From NCBI RefSeq assembly GCF_900167015.1, contig NZ_FUXX01000023.1, positions 1-41,786 on the forward strand: a stretch of DNA of 41,786 nucleotides, in the 5' to 3' direction. Shown here piece after piece: positions 1 through 8,097 of the stretch; position 1 is the stretch's first letter; each line of letters begins with the position of its first letter. Position numbers and translations under genes: made by a program. Under the pieces are notes generated by a model. That model saw only the letters and a program-made list of their open reading frames with translations. It was not told the DNA's origin and did no database searches. The stretch comes from Succinivibrio dextrinosolvens DSM 3072. GTDB lineage: Bacteria > Pseudomonadota > Gammaproteobacteria > Enterobacterales > Succinivibrionaceae.

Positions 1-180
1 CATGTCTCAAAAGACAATCGCATAACTCAGGCTCATTTCTGCTGTACGAACTGTGGATATACAGCTAATGCAGATGAAAATGCAGCGGGAAATATCCTAA
101 GGGCGGGGCTCGCCCGGCTAGCACAGAAAGTGAACTCCAAAAGGAGTCAGCACTGTGAACCCTCTGAAGCTGAACAGTAA
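1..180 (+). CDS. tnpB: TnpB (IS200/IS605 OrfB) C-terminal fragment, 5' part outside window
   Basis: The frame is open from base 1 to the TAA at 178-180 and encodes the last 59 residues of a TnpB RNA-guided nuclease. The end of the zinc-ribbon is visible as FCCTNCGYTANAD (the CxxC half), followed directly by the RuvC-III motif ADENAAGNIL, whose Asp is the third catalytic acid in this family. The tail after the motif is short and basic. TnpB proteins are about 370-430 residues long, so most of the gene lies to the left of the window. Nothing visible suggests decay: both the zinc-ribbon cysteines and the catalytic Asp are present. The gene is followed by a typical right-end hairpin, so this is the 3' end of the element. 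Whether a tnpA transposase accompanies it cannot be seen. Confidence 0.9.
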   Translation, partial: HVSKDNRITQAHFCCTNCGYTANADENAAGNILRAGLARLAQKVNSKRSQHCEPSEAEQ

Positions 181-246
181 TGTCAGCAGTAGGAATCCTC
201 TTGCTTCAACAAGAGGAGGATGTCAAACGAGCGTGATTGTGTGGTG
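100..246 (+). ncRNA. Probable TnpB-associated omegaRNA (reRNA) with guide
   Basis: TnpB nucleases use an RNA made from the 3' end of tnpB through the element's right end, with the guide taken from flanking DNA. Here a GC-rich hairpin (GGGCG at 101-105 with CGCCC at 111-115) lies within the tnpB 3' coding end. A second hairpin (TCCTCTTG 196-203 with CAAGAGGA 210-217) comes just before GGATGTCAA, which resembles the right ends of IS605-type elements. The guide would then start at about 227 and run into chromosomal DNA downstream of nadB. The 5' boundary is a guess, and transcription is not shown by the sequence. Confidence 0.45.
190..226 (+). mobile_element. Right end of IS200/IS605-type element
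   Basis: An 8-bp perfect stem (196-203 with 210-217, loop 204-209) followed by GGATGTCAA (218-226) matches the subterminal hairpin and end signature usual for IS605/IS1341-like elements, which lack terminal inverted repeats. The end is placed at about 226 by resemblance to known ends, so an error of a few bases is possible. The left end is outside the window. Confidence 0.6.
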
Positions 247-267
247 GGTTTTCATGGACAAGTCTAT

Positions 268-296
268 AAAAAACGACCAAGAATAAATCCTGGTCG
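268..296 (-). terminator. Intrinsic terminator of nadB
   Basis: Read on the minus strand, a 9-bp stem (one G-T wobble, 5-base loop, bases 274-296) is followed immediately by six T (complement of 268-273). It begins 14 bases past the nadB stop codon, where a rho-independent terminator is expected. It also separates nadB from the inserted element. Confidence 0.85.
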
Positions 297-309
297 ATGT
301 TGTAACTTC

Positions 310-1908
310 TTAAGGATTCAGAATGGTTGGACCTGAATGTTCCTCAAGATTTGGATAATCAAGATTGTAGTGTAAGCCGCGAGACTCTTTTCTCATCATT
401 GCTGATTTAACAATAATCTCTGCAACGTCAAGGAGATTTCTAAGCTCAAGAAGATTTCTTGTTACTCGGAAATTAGAGTAATATTCATGAACTTCCTTCT
501 TTAGAAGTTCAATTCTATGCATTGCTCTCTCCAGTCTCTTGTTGGTTCTCACAATTCCAACATAATCCCACATGGTAAGCCTTAGTTCATGCCAGTTATG
601 AGTAATAATGACTTCTTCATCAGAATTTGTTACTTGGCTTTCATCCCAGTCAGGAATATCCGCGATTTCTGCATCAGACAGATGTTTCAGAATATGTGTT
701 GCAGCGGCCTTACCGTACACTACACATTCCAAAAGAGAATTAGATGCCAGTCTGTTTGCTCCATGAAGTCCTGTATAGGCACATTCACCAACTGCATACA
801 GATTCTCTATGTCTGTTCTCGCATTGTTATCTACCATGATACCGCCACATGTAAAGTGAGCTGCAGGTACAATTGGAATTGGACGCTTGGTTATATCAAT
901 ACCAACCTTCAGACAGCGTTCATAGATTGTTGGAAAGTGCTTTTTAACAAATTCTGGTTCCTTGAAGGAAATATCCAGATACATGCAGTCTGCACCTAGT
1001 TTCTTCATTTCATGATCGATTGCTCTTGCAACAATATCTCTTGGTGCAAGTTCAAGTCTTTCGTCGTAATCCTGCATAAATCTGGTGCCGTCAGGTCTCT
1101 TTAACTGAGCTCCTTCTCCACGTAAGGCCTCTGTTAATAGAAAGTTTCTGTCTGCATCGCAGTAAAGTGTTGTTGGGTGGAACTGATTGAATTCCATATT
1201 TGCTACACGGCAGCCTGCTCTGTAAGCCATTGCGATGCCGTCACCTGAAGATACTTCAGGGTTGCAGGTGTACTGGTAAACCTTTGATGCTCCACCGGTA
1301 CATAGTGCTATAAATTTTGCTGAAATGGTTTCTACGTGACTTGTTTCGTTGTTTAGTACATATGCACCGATTACTCTGTTTCCAGGCAAACCTAGTTTTC
1401 TGGTTGTAACAAGATCAATCGCGTTATGGTTTTCAAGAAGAGTAATATTTGGATGCTTTCTTGCAAGAGCAGTTAGAGTTTCCTGAATTGATTTACCGGT
1501 ATGATCCTCTGCGTGGAAAATTCTTCTGTGAGAGTGTCCGCCTTCTCTGTGCAGATGATATGGAGACTGTTCATCTGTTGCTTTTTCTTCCTTAAGATCG
1601 AATGGTACTCCTGAATCAATTAGCCACTGAATTGCATCGTGGGCATTTTTTGCAACAAATTCAACTGTTTTTTCATCGCAGAGATATCCTCCTGCTATGC
1701 AGGTATCCTTTATGTGTGCTGCGATGCTGTCATCATCGTCTTTAATGTTGTAAACACCAGCAATACCACCCTGAGCATAATTTGTGGATCCAGCGCAAGC
1801 TGTTTCTTTAGAAAGAACAATTACCTTGGTTTTTTCTGCAAGACCTAAAGCAAGAGTTAGACCTGCAGCACCGCTGCCGATAATAAGGCAGTCTGTTGTA
1901 TAGTTCAT
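310..1908 (-). CDS. nadB: L-aspartate oxidase
   Basis: FAD enzyme that oxidises L-aspartate to iminoaspartate, the first step of de novo NAD synthesis; NadA then makes quinolinate. At 532 residues it is close to E. coli NadB (540). The N-terminal dinucleotide fold is clear (LIIGSGAAG, residues 8-16), followed by [11 protein letters not shown] and the active-site stretch [19 protein letters not shown] of the succinate dehydrogenase/NadB flavoprotein family. The C-terminal helical domain is complete. The ATG at 1908 has an AGGAT Shine-Dalgarno a few bases upstream on the minus strand. It is divergent from rpoE, as in E. coli. NadC, two steps later in the pathway, is encoded at 32135-32983; nadA is not in the window. 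Confidence 0.97.
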   Translation of the reverse strand: MNYTTDCLIIGSGAAGLTLALGLAEKTKVIVLSKETACAGSTNYAQGGIAGVYNIKDDDDSIAAHIKDTCIAGGYLCDEKTVEFVAKNAHDAIQWLIDSGVPFDLKEEKATDEQSPYHLHREGGHSHRRIFHAEDHTGKSIQETLTALARKHPNITLLENHNAIDLVTTRKLGLPGNRVIGAYVLNNETSHVETISAKFIALCTGGASKVYQYTCNPEVSSGDGIAMAYRAGCRVANMEFNQFHPTTLYCDADRNFLLTEALRGEGAQLKRPDGTRFMQDYDERLELAPRDIVARAIDHEMKKLGADCMYLDISFKEPEFVKKHFPTIYERCLKVGIDITKRPIPIVPAAHFTCGGIMVDNNARTDIENLYAVGECAYTGLHGANRLASNSLLECVVYGKAAATHILKHLSDAEIADIPDWDESQVTNSDEEVIITHNWHELRLTMWDYVGIVRTNKRLERAMHRIELLKKEVHEYYSNFRVTRNLLELRNLLDVAEIIVKSAMMRKESRGLHYNLDYPNLEEHSGPTILNP

Positions 1909-2227
1909 ATTATTATCCTAAGGCGCTTAAGCGTCGATATTGAATGAATGTTTGATCTAGCTTGAAGATTCTACAACGGATTATTGTTTTTTTGTATATT
2001 CAATATATTGTTACAGGTCTATGCCCCATATAAGTACAGATAAACTTAAGGTATAAATCCTACTTTTGTCCTCTGTTACTTGCTTTAGAATGTTGAGAAT
2101 GTCAAAATTACTTAATTAGATGAAGGTTAAGCAAAAATTTTGTGATTAACATCATAGTTTAATGATCTGTTAAATTTTTTTTGAACTTTAAAAAAAACTC
2201 TTGGTCAAAAAAGGTAAAGGTAAAACG
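1909..2227. promoter_or_regulatory. Divergent nadB / rpoE control region
   Basis: This gene-free stretch of 319 bases is AT-rich. It holds the nadB Shine-Dalgarno beside 1909, a perfect 10-bp palindrome CGCTTAAGCG at 1924-1933 (15 bases upstream of the nadB ATG), and the sigma-E promoter of rpoE at 2183-2209. I see no convincing sigma-70 promoter for nadB and no TGTTTA-N6-TAAACA site of the E. coli NadR type. No small ORF stands out. Confidence 0.6.
2183..2209 (+). promoter_or_regulatory. Sigma-E promoter of rpoE (autoregulation)
   Basis: GAACTT at 2183-2188 and GTCAAA at 2204-2209, separated by 15 bases, closely match the sigma-E consensus (GGAACTT, then GTCTAA or a TCAAA-like -10 after 15-16 bases). 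Transcription would begin near 2214-2216, just before the AAAGGTAAAGG ribosome binding site and the ATG at 2228. This is the expected self-activation loop of rpoE, and it also rules out the upstream TTG at 2201 as the start. Confidence 0.75.
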
Positions 2228-2824
2228 ATGGCATCCGATGAAAATCTACAAAAAGCCTCAAGCGATGAGGCTCTTGTTAAGCGGGTGCAGCAGGGAGATG
2301 TAAACGCCTACAACATACTGGTAATTAAATACCAGCATAAAGTTGCTCAGATTATTTCTAAATTTGTTGGAAATTCTGCTGATGTTAACGATGTTGCACA
2401 GGAAGCTTTTATAAAAGCATACAAGGCGATTAACAATTTCCGTGGAGAAAGTTCGTTTTATACCTGGCTGTATCGAATTGTAGTGAACTCCGCTAAGACT
2501 TATCTTGAGTCTAACAGCAAGAGAAAAAATCACATTGATGTAGATTCGGAAGAATTTCAGTCAATTGATGCTCAAGGTGTTCTTACAAGTAAAGAGTCGC
2601 CAGATAAAATAATAGAATCGCAAGAATTACAGCAAGTGATATTAAGTGCGATGAAGGAACTTCCTGAGGAGCTAAGACAGGCAATCATGCTGAGGGAAGT
2701 TGAGGGAATGTCCTACGAGGACATGGCAGATTTACTGCAGATCCCGATTGGAACTGTAAGATCCAGAATCTTCAGAGCCAGACAGTTCATCGAGGAAAGA
2801 ATGTCTAGATTTGCTGGAAAGTAA
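2228..2824 (+). CDS. rpoE: RNA polymerase sigma-E factor (ECF)
   Basis: Extracytoplasmic-function sigma factor that directs the envelope-stress regulon. The 198-residue product has sigma region 2 (DVNDVAQEAFIKAYKAINNF, then SSFYTWLYRIVVNSAK) and region 4 (LPEELRQAIMLREVEGMSYE, then IPIGTVRSRIFRARQ), with nothing between but a short linker, as in E. coli RpoE (191 residues). The frame is open from a TTG at 2201, but that codon overlaps the promoter -10. The ATG at 2228 has a good Shine-Dalgarno and gives the usual length, so it is preferred. rseA starts 21 bases after the stop codon, so sigma factor and anti-sigma factor are one operon. Confidence 0.95.
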   Translation: MASDENLQKASSDEALVKRVQQGDVNAYNILVIKYQHKVAQIISKFVGNSADVNDVAQEAFIKAYKAINNFRGESSFYTWLYRIVVNSAKTYLESNSKRKNHIDVDSEEFQSIDAQGVLTSKESPDKIIESQELQQVILSAMKELPEELRQAIMLREVEGMSYEDMADLLQIPIGTVRSRIFRARQFIEERMSRFAGK

Positions 2825-2845
2825 CGATTTACTTTAGGAGTAACT

Positions 2846-3460
2846 ATGATGAATTTTCAGAATGTTGACAAAGAAGAGCTAAAATCTGCTTTGTATGACG
2901 GAGAGAATTTACCAGAAGGAAGGCTGAAGCTTTCAGAGAATGATGTTGAGCATATTCAGAATTGGTCTTTGATTGGCGCAACTCTCAGAAATGAAATGTC
3001 TGGCAGTCAGCTAAAACCAGATTTTGCCGCATCTTTGATGAATAGAATTCAGGAAGAGAATATTACTCCTGAGCTTGTAGATCAGACTGAGATTCAGTCT
3101 GTTTCAGTACATTCTTTAAAGAATGTATTCAAGAAAGTTTCTTTCGGTATCGCTCAGATGGCAATTGCAGCTTCAGTTGCCGCAGTTACAATCATAGGAT
3201 ATCAGACCTACAATGCAGAGGGTACCGTATCTAACGAGGTTTCAGCTGCTTCAACAATCGGAGCTATTGGAACTGCAAATCTTGCAAGCTATCAGACTAA
3301 CCGTAAGAGCTCAAATGAGATAAAGCTGAATGAGGATAAATCTGACAAAGACAGTGTCTCAGCTAATAATATTGAGCTTAAGAAACAACAAAAACTTGAA
3401 GTTGAGCGTATAAATAATTACATTAGAGGTTATGTATTAGATACGGCTTCAAACAATTAG
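2846..3460 (+). CDS. rseA: Anti-sigma-E factor RseA
   Basis: Inner-membrane anti-sigma factor that holds sigma-E until regulated proteolysis (DegS, then RseP) releases it. The 204-residue protein has a cytoplasmic N-terminal domain (residues 1-97), including the motif NWSLIGATLRNE typical of RseA, one membrane segment (about 101-119, rich in Ala, Val and Ile) and a periplasmic tail rich in Ser, Asn and Lys. A TAGGAG Shine-Dalgarno precedes the ATG at 2846; a second ATG follows immediately. The assignment rests on the domain layout and its position between rpoE and rseB, because the periplasmic part is poorly conserved in this family. Confidence 0.9.
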   Translation: MMNFQNVDKEELKSALYDGENLPEGRLKLSENDVEHIQNWSLIGATLRNEMSGSQLKPDFAASLMNRIQEENITPELVDQTEIQSVSVHSLKNVFKKVSFGIAQMAIAASVAAVTIIGYQTYNAEGTVSNEVSAASTIGAIGTANLASYQTNRKSSNEIKLNEDKSDKDSVSANNIELKKQQKLEVERINNYIRGYVLDTASNN

Positions 3461-3466
3461 TATTTT

Positions 3467-4408
3467 ATGAAAAGACTTTTTGAAATAACCGCAGGAGTTG
3501 TATGTACTGCGGTTTTTTTATTTATAAATACAGCTTCTGCATCAGATGTTGAACAGTGCGAACTGGATTTTAACTCCTTAAAAGATACATACGTAAACTC
3601 AAACATAGAAGCAACTGTTATTCAGTCTGCTCAGTCTGAGATGGAGCCCCTTTCTCTGGTACATCTTAATAAGAATGGAATCCCATATACAACATGGAAG
3701 TCTCTGAACAATGAGGTTTCAGGATATTCAATAAGAAAAAACAAGGGATTTGACTATAATCAGAATCGAGGATTTGTTGGTCCTCTTATCTGGCATCAGA
3801 CTTTAATCTGGGACAAGATTTTTTCAAATGAGTCAAATCTTAACGGTTATGACTGCAGTATTCTTGGAAGAACAAGACTTGCAGGAAGAAAGGTAACAGT
3901 CTTAAGGTTATCTCCTGTGGATGAAATCAGATATGGTTTTATCGTTTCCAAGGATGCTGATACTAATCTTCCGGTTGAGCTTGCGGTTATATCTCCTAAT
4001 CAGAGTGTAGTTGCCAAGTTTACTGTAACTGCAGTTCACTCAACTGCTGCCTTAAATCTTTCTTTTCCGGATGAAACCTTTGACAGAATTGAAAAAATGT
4101 CAAAAGTCGAGGAATCTTCACCAACTGCGTGGAGTGAACTTGTAATTCCAACTAACTTTTCAATAAAGAGACAAGGTGAAGAGGAGTCTTCAGAAGGTAA
4201 CAAAATCTCATATCAGATCTTCTCTGACGGTATTGTTGAGTTTAAGGTTTATAAAAATAATAAATCATCCCTAAACATTGTTTCTGCAACCGATGGAACG
4301 CTTTCTGTCATGAGAAAAAACAGTAAATTCAATGAATATGCTGTTGTTGGCGAAATACCTCTGGACCTGTGTTCCCTGATTCTTTCTAAAATCACTGAAA
4401 ACCGATGA
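3467..4408 (+). CDS. rseB: Sigma-E regulatory protein RseB (MucB)
   Basis: Periplasmic protein that binds RseA, protects it from DegS and senses mislocalised lipopolysaccharide or lipoprotein. The 313-residue precursor begins with a signal peptide (MKRLFEITAGVVCTAVFLF, cleavage near ASASD, about residue 25). The large N-terminal lipoprotein-like domain and smaller C-terminal domain of MucB/RseB follow; LWHQTLIWDKIFS and SPVDEIRYGFIVSKDADTNL are recognisable family segments. It starts 6 bases after rseA. No rseC follows; the next gene is lepA. E. coli RseB is 318 residues, so this copy looks complete. Confidence 0.9.
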   Translation: MKRLFEITAGVVCTAVFLFINTASASDVEQCELDFNSLKDTYVNSNIEATVIQSAQSEMEPLSLVHLNKNGIPYTTWKSLNNEVSGYSIRKNKGFDYNQNRGFVGPLIWHQTLIWDKIFSNESNLNGYDCSILGRTRLAGRKVTVLRLSPVDEIRYGFIVSKDADTNLPVELAVISPNQSVVAKFTVTAVHSTAALNLSFPDETFDRIEKMSKVEESSPTAWSELVIPTNFSIKRQGEEESSEGNKISYQIFSDGIVEFKVYKNNKSSLNIVSATDGTLSVMRKNSKFNEYAVVGEIPLDLCSLILSKITENR

Positions 4409-4419
4409 ATTCAATAATT

Positions 4420-4447
4420 TTGTGAATCCGCCTAAAAATGATAAAAT
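4420..4447 (+). promoter_or_regulatory. Candidate sigma-70 promoter for lepA-lepB operon
   Basis: TTGTGA (4420-4425), a 16-base spacer and TAAAAT (4442-4447) lie in the 150-base gap between rseB and lepA. The match is reasonable but not strong. The leader it would give contains a small GAGAG/CTCTC hairpin (about 4497-4512). Confidence 0.4.
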
Positions 4448-4558
4448 GAGCGATTTATAAAATTATGCAAAATATACTGGTGCAGGTTTCCTTTTTGAGA
4501 GATAACTCTCTGTGGAATCTTTGCTGCGCCGAATATTAAGAATTTGAATGGAATAAGT

Positions 4559-6370
4559 ATGGCAGAAGTTTTTGATCGTAGCCTTGTTAGAAATTTTTCA
4601 GTTATCGCTCATATTGATCACGGTAAATCTACATTATCAGACAGATTTATTCAGATGTGTGGTGGTCTTACAGAGCGAGAAATGACCTCTCAGGTTCTTG
4701 ATAATATGGATATCGAGCGTGAGCGTGGTATTACTATTAAAGCTCAGGCCGTAACTTTAAAGTATAAGGCTAAGGACGGAAAGACTTACGAACTTAACTT
4801 TATTGATACCCCAGGTCACGTTGACTTTTCTTATGAGGTTTCACGTTCACTGTTTGCCTGTGAAGGTGCTCTGCTGGTTGTTGATGCAAGTCAGGGTGTA
4901 GAGGCTCAGACTCTTGCAAACTGTTATCAGGCTGTAAATCTAGATCTTGAAGTTATTCCTGTATTAAATAAAATTGACCTGCCTTCAGCAGATCCTAAGA
5001 GAGCAATCGATGAAATTGAAGACCTGATCGGAATCGAAGCTCAGGATGCATGTACCTGTTCTGCAAAGACAGGCGTTGGCGTTCAGGATGTTTTAGAGAG
5101 AATTGTAACTCAGATTCCGGCTCCATCAGGAGATCCTGATGCACCACTTCAGGCTCTGATTATTGATTCTTATTTTGATGATTATCTGGGTGTTATTGCT
5201 CTTGTTCGTGTAAAGAACGGAACATTACGCAGAGGAGATAAGATTAAGGTTATGTCTCAGGGCGTAGCCTGGGAAGTTGAAGGTCTTGGTATCTCAACTC
5301 CAAAGAGAGTTAAGGTCGATGTTCTAAACTGTGGTGAAGTTGGCTGGGTTGTCTGTGATATCAAATCAGTTCATGCTGCTCCTGTCGGAGATACTATTAC
5401 CCATGTAAAGAACAGCGCAGTTGAACCTCTGCCTGGTTTTATGAAAGTTAAGCCTCAGGTATACGCAGGTATGTTCCCTGTAGATACGGAAGATTACAAT
5501 GCATTTAGAGATGCATTGGATAAATTATCTTTAAATGACGCTTCTCTATTCTTTGAACCTGAGAATTCAAAGGCTCTTGGCTTCGGTTTCAGATGTGGTT
5601 TCCTTGGTATGCTACATATGGAAATCATCCAGGAACGTCTGGAAAGAGAATACAATCTCAACCTGATTACAACCGCTCCTACCGTTGTGTATGAGATTCT
5701 TCAGACAGATGGTGAAATTCTGCACATTGATTCTCCTGCAGCGCTGCCTCCTATTTCAAACATTGCTGAAATCAGAGAGCCTATTGCAGAGTGTAGAATG
5801 CTGATGCCATCTGAGTATGTCGGTTCAATCATGAAAATCTGTCAGGAAAAAAGAGGTATTCAGACTGGTCTTGTTTATCATGGAGATCAGGTCGCTCTTA
5901 CATATGATATTCCTATGTCAGAGGTTGTTCTGGATTTCTTTGACAGACTGAAATCAGCCTCAAGAGGATATGCTTCTTTAGATTATGGTTTTAAACGCTT
6001 CAACTGTGATGATCTGGTTAGAATGGATATTCTGATTGCTGGTGAAAGAGTTGATGCTTTGGCTATCATTCTTCACCGTTCTGTTGCTCAGTCCAGAGGT
6101 AGAGCAGTTGTAGAGAAAATGAAGGAAGTTATTCCTCGTCAGATGTTTGATATTGCTATTCAGGCTGCGATTGGTTCACAGATTATAGCCCGTTGTACAG
6201 TCAAGGCATTAAGAAAGGATGTTCTTGCAAAATGTTATGGTGGTGATATCACACGTAAACGTAAACTTCTTGAAAAGCAGAAAGCCGGTAAGAAGAGAAT
6301 GAAACAGCTTGGAAGAGTTGAAGTCCCTCAGGATGCATTCCTTGCCATCCTGAAGGTTGGAAAAGAATAA
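4559..6370 (+). CDS. lepA: Elongation factor 4 (back-translocating GTPase LepA)
   Basis: Ribosome-associated GTPase related to EF-G, acting in translation and ribosome biogenesis. The 603-residue product (E. coli 599) has the G1 motif [10 protein letters not shown]3 DTPGH and G4 NKID, then the beta-barrel, two EF-G-like domains and the LepA-specific C-terminal domain ending in [20 protein letters not shown]. The frame is open from a TTG at 4544, but the ATG at 4559 gives [20 protein letters not shown] with a GGA Shine-Dalgarno 6 bases away and fits the family start. lepA directly upstream of lepB is the normal gammaproteobacterial order. Confidence 0.97.
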   Translation: MAEVFDRSLVRNFSVIAHIDHGKSTLSDRFIQMCGGLTEREMTSQVLDNMDIERERGITIKAQAVTLKYKAKDGKTYELNFIDTPGHVDFSYEVSRSLFACEGALLVVDASQGVEAQTLANCYQAVNLDLEVIPVLNKIDLPSADPKRAIDEIEDLIGIEAQDACTCSAKTGVGVQDVLERIVTQIPAPSGDPDAPLQALIIDSYFDDYLGVIALVRVKNGTLRRGDKIKVMSQGVAWEVEGLGISTPKRVKVDVLNCGEVGWVVCDIKSVHAAPVGDTITHVKNSAVEPLPGFMKVKPQVYAGMFPVDTEDYNAFRDALDKLSLNDASLFFEPENSKALGFGFRCGFLGMLHMEIIQERLEREYNLNLITTAPTVVYEILQTDGEILHIDSPAALPPISNIAEIREPIAECRMLMPSEYVGSIMKICQEKRGIQTGLVYHGDQVALTYDIPMSEVVLDFFDRLKSASRGYASLDYGFKRFNCDDLVRMDILIAGERVDALAIILHRSVAQSRGRAVVEKMKEVIPRQMFDIAIQAAIGSQIIARCTVKALRKDVLAKCYGGDITRKRKLLEKQKAGKKRMKQLGRVEVPQDAFLAILKVGKE

Positions 6371-6400
6371 CTGCTACAGAATAATTTAATTTTTGATGTC

Positions 6401-6431
6401 GGAGGTCTCACTTAGTTTTTTTAGAGTGAGA
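6401..6431 (+). promoter_or_regulatory. Split ribosome binding site: SD, then hairpin, then lepB start
   Basis: A strong Shine-Dalgarno GGAGG (6401-6405) lies 33 bases before the lepB ATG, which is too far for normal use. Between them is a 7-bp perfect stem (TCTCACT 6406-6412 with AGTGAGA 6425-6431) with a T-rich loop, then 7 bases to the ATG. If the stem forms, the SD and start codon come to near-normal spacing, as described for phage T4 gene 38. No other SD is visible for lepB. Confidence 0.5.
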
Positions 6432-6438
6432 ATTATTT

Positions 6439-7374
6439 ATGAACGTTGTATTTGAAAATCTGTTTTCATGGATTTTGTTCATATTAACTATACTAACTGG
6501 TATTGCTTATTTTTATGACTATAAATATACCAGACCAAAGCGTCTTGCCAATGTAGCCAAGGCCAAGGAAGAAACAGCAGGAAAGCTAACCTCAAAAGTT
6601 GAGAAGCAGATGCTTGAGCCAAAGGATATTATTGGTCAGACAGGATCTCTGTTCTTCGTTATCCTATTTGTTTTTGTATTCAGATCGTTCATTATTGAAC
6701 CTTTTAGAATTCCTTCAGGATCTATGCTTCCAACTCTTCAGGATGGTGATTTTATCGCTGTAAGCAAGTGGAGTTACGGAATCAGAAATCCTCTTACAAA
6801 TTCTGTTTTAATCAATACTTCTACTCCAGAACGCGGTGATGTTATTGTTTTCAAGTATCCAGAAGACAAGAATGTTGATTTCATTAAACGTGTTGTTGGT
6901 ATGCCTGGAGACATTGTTATCTACCAGAACAAGAATATCTATCTTCTTAAGGCAGGATCTCCAGATGATGCTATTCCAGAACAGGTTTCAACTAAACTTG
7001 TAGAGACTATTGATGAAGAAATCTCTGGACTAGGTCTTGCAGACAAGTACGAAGTATATGAAGAGAAGCTTGGTAATACATCTCACAGAATGAGAGTAAA
7101 TACCTCTGCTCCAATGATGTCTCAGTATTTCTATAAGCAGCATAATACTCCTGTTGGAATGTGGAGAGTCCCAGAAAACTGCTATTTTGTTATGGGCGAC
7201 AATCGCGATAACAGTAAGGACAGCCGTTTCTGGGGATTTGTTCCTATGGAGAATATAAAAGGAAAAACTATAGGTATCTGGTTATCCTTTGATTTTAAAC
7301 ACGATAGCTCAAGTTCAATGCCTGAATGGATTCCTTCTGCTGTTCGTTTTGACAGAATCGGTGGTTTGAAGTAA
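6439..7374 (+). CDS. lepB: Signal peptidase I
   Basis: Inner-membrane serine-lysine protease that removes signal peptides from exported proteins. The 311-residue sequence has two N-terminal membrane segments (about 7-26 and 68-83). The catalytic Ser is in FRIPSGSMLPTL (about residue 95) and the general-base Lys in FIKRVVGMPGD (about residue 150). The C-terminal box GDNRDNSKDSRFWGFVP is present. All catalytic boxes are intact. E. coli LepB is 324 residues with the same topology. rnc starts 3 bases after the stop codon, so lepA-lepB-rnc-era-recO-rlmD reads as one transcription block. Initiation appears to use an SD displaced by a hairpin. Confidence 0.96.
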   Translation: MNVVFENLFSWILFILTILTGIAYFYDYKYTRPKRLANVAKAKEETAGKLTSKVEKQMLEPKDIIGQTGSLFFVILFVFVFRSFIIEPFRIPSGSMLPTLQDGDFIAVSKWSYGIRNPLTNSVLINTSTPERGDVIVFKYPEDKNVDFIKRVVGMPGDIVIYQNKNIYLLKAGSPDDAIPEQVSTKLVETIDEEISGLGLADKYEVYEEKLGNTSHRMRVNTSAPMMSQYFYKQHNTPVGMWRVPENCYFVMGDNRDNSKDSRFWGFVPMENIKGKTIGIWLSFDFKHDSSSSMPEWIPSAVRFDRIGGLK

Positions 7375-7377
7375 AAA

Positions 7378-8079
7378 ATGGGCGATAAATTAAATATTAT
7401 TGAATTACAGAACCTAGAATTAAAACTAGGATATTCTTTTCAAAATATTAAACTTCTGGATCAGGCTTTAACTCATAGAAGTTATGGCGCGGTTCATAAT
7501 GAAAGACTGGAGTATCTCGGAGATTCCATACTTGGAATGATTATAGCCAAGGCTCTTTACGATAAATTTCCAAAATGTCCTGAGGGTGATTTAACCAGAA
7601 TGAGATCTACTCTAGTAAGAGAGACCACTCTGGCAGAACTTGCCCGTGAATTCGGCATAGGAAATTGTCTGAGATTAGGCCCTGGTGAGCTTAAAACAGG
7701 TGGATTCAGACGTGATTCTTTAATAGCTGATGCTGTTGAATCAATCATTGGTGCAATGTTCATTGATGACAATGAGAATTTCCCAAGGGTAAGACAGGTT
7801 GTTTTATCCTGGTTCAAGAGTCGTCTTGAGACCATTAAACCAGATGTTAATCAGAAGGATCATAAGTCAACATTGCAGGAATTACTCCAGTCTCAGCATA
7901 AATCATTACCTGTATACAAGGTTGATGAAATTTTAGGTACGGACAACGATCAGATTTTTGTTGTATCTGCAACAGTTGAGGGCGTACCTCCTCAGATTGG
8001 AAAGGGTTCTTCCAGAAGAAGAGCTGAACAGCAGGCTGCTGGTCTGGTTTTGGAAATACTTGAAAAAAACAAGAAATAA
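7378..8079 (+). CDS. rnc: Ribonuclease III
   Basis: Double-strand-specific endoribonuclease that processes rRNA precursors and regulates mRNAs. The 233-residue protein has the signature NERLEYLGDSIL (residues 41-52) containing the metal-binding Glu and Asp, a second acidic site in IADAVESIIGAMFID, and a C-terminal double-stranded RNA-binding domain (about 158-230) ending GKGSSRRRAEQQAA. Length and order match E. coli Rnc (226). The stop is 18 bases from era, the standard partner gene. No independent promoter is seen. Confidence 0.97.
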   Translation: MGDKLNIIELQNLELKLGYSFQNIKLLDQALTHRSYGAVHNERLEYLGDSILGMIIAKALYDKFPKCPEGDLTRMRSTLVRETTLAELAREFGIGNCLRLGPGELKTGGFRRDSLIADAVESIIGAMFIDDNENFPRVRQVVLSWFKSRLETIKPDVNQKDHKSTLQELLQSQHKSLPVYKVDEILGTDNDQIFVVSATVEGVPPQIGKGSSRRRAEQQAAGLVLEILEKNKK

Positions 8080-8097
8080 CTTCTTGAAGGAAAATTA

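Noticed and set aside
589-999. Plus-strand ORF of 136 codons inside nadB
   Set aside because: It lies wholly antisense to nadB, has no SD and no recognisable domain, and looks like a shadow frame.
2201-2227. TTG start adding nine residues to RpoE
   Set aside because: The codon overlaps the sigma-E promoter -10, and the ATG at 2228 has a better SD and gives the family length.
4497-4512. GAGAG/CTCTC hairpin in the lepA leader as a terminator
   Set aside because: The stem is 5 bp and not followed by a T-run; too weak to call.
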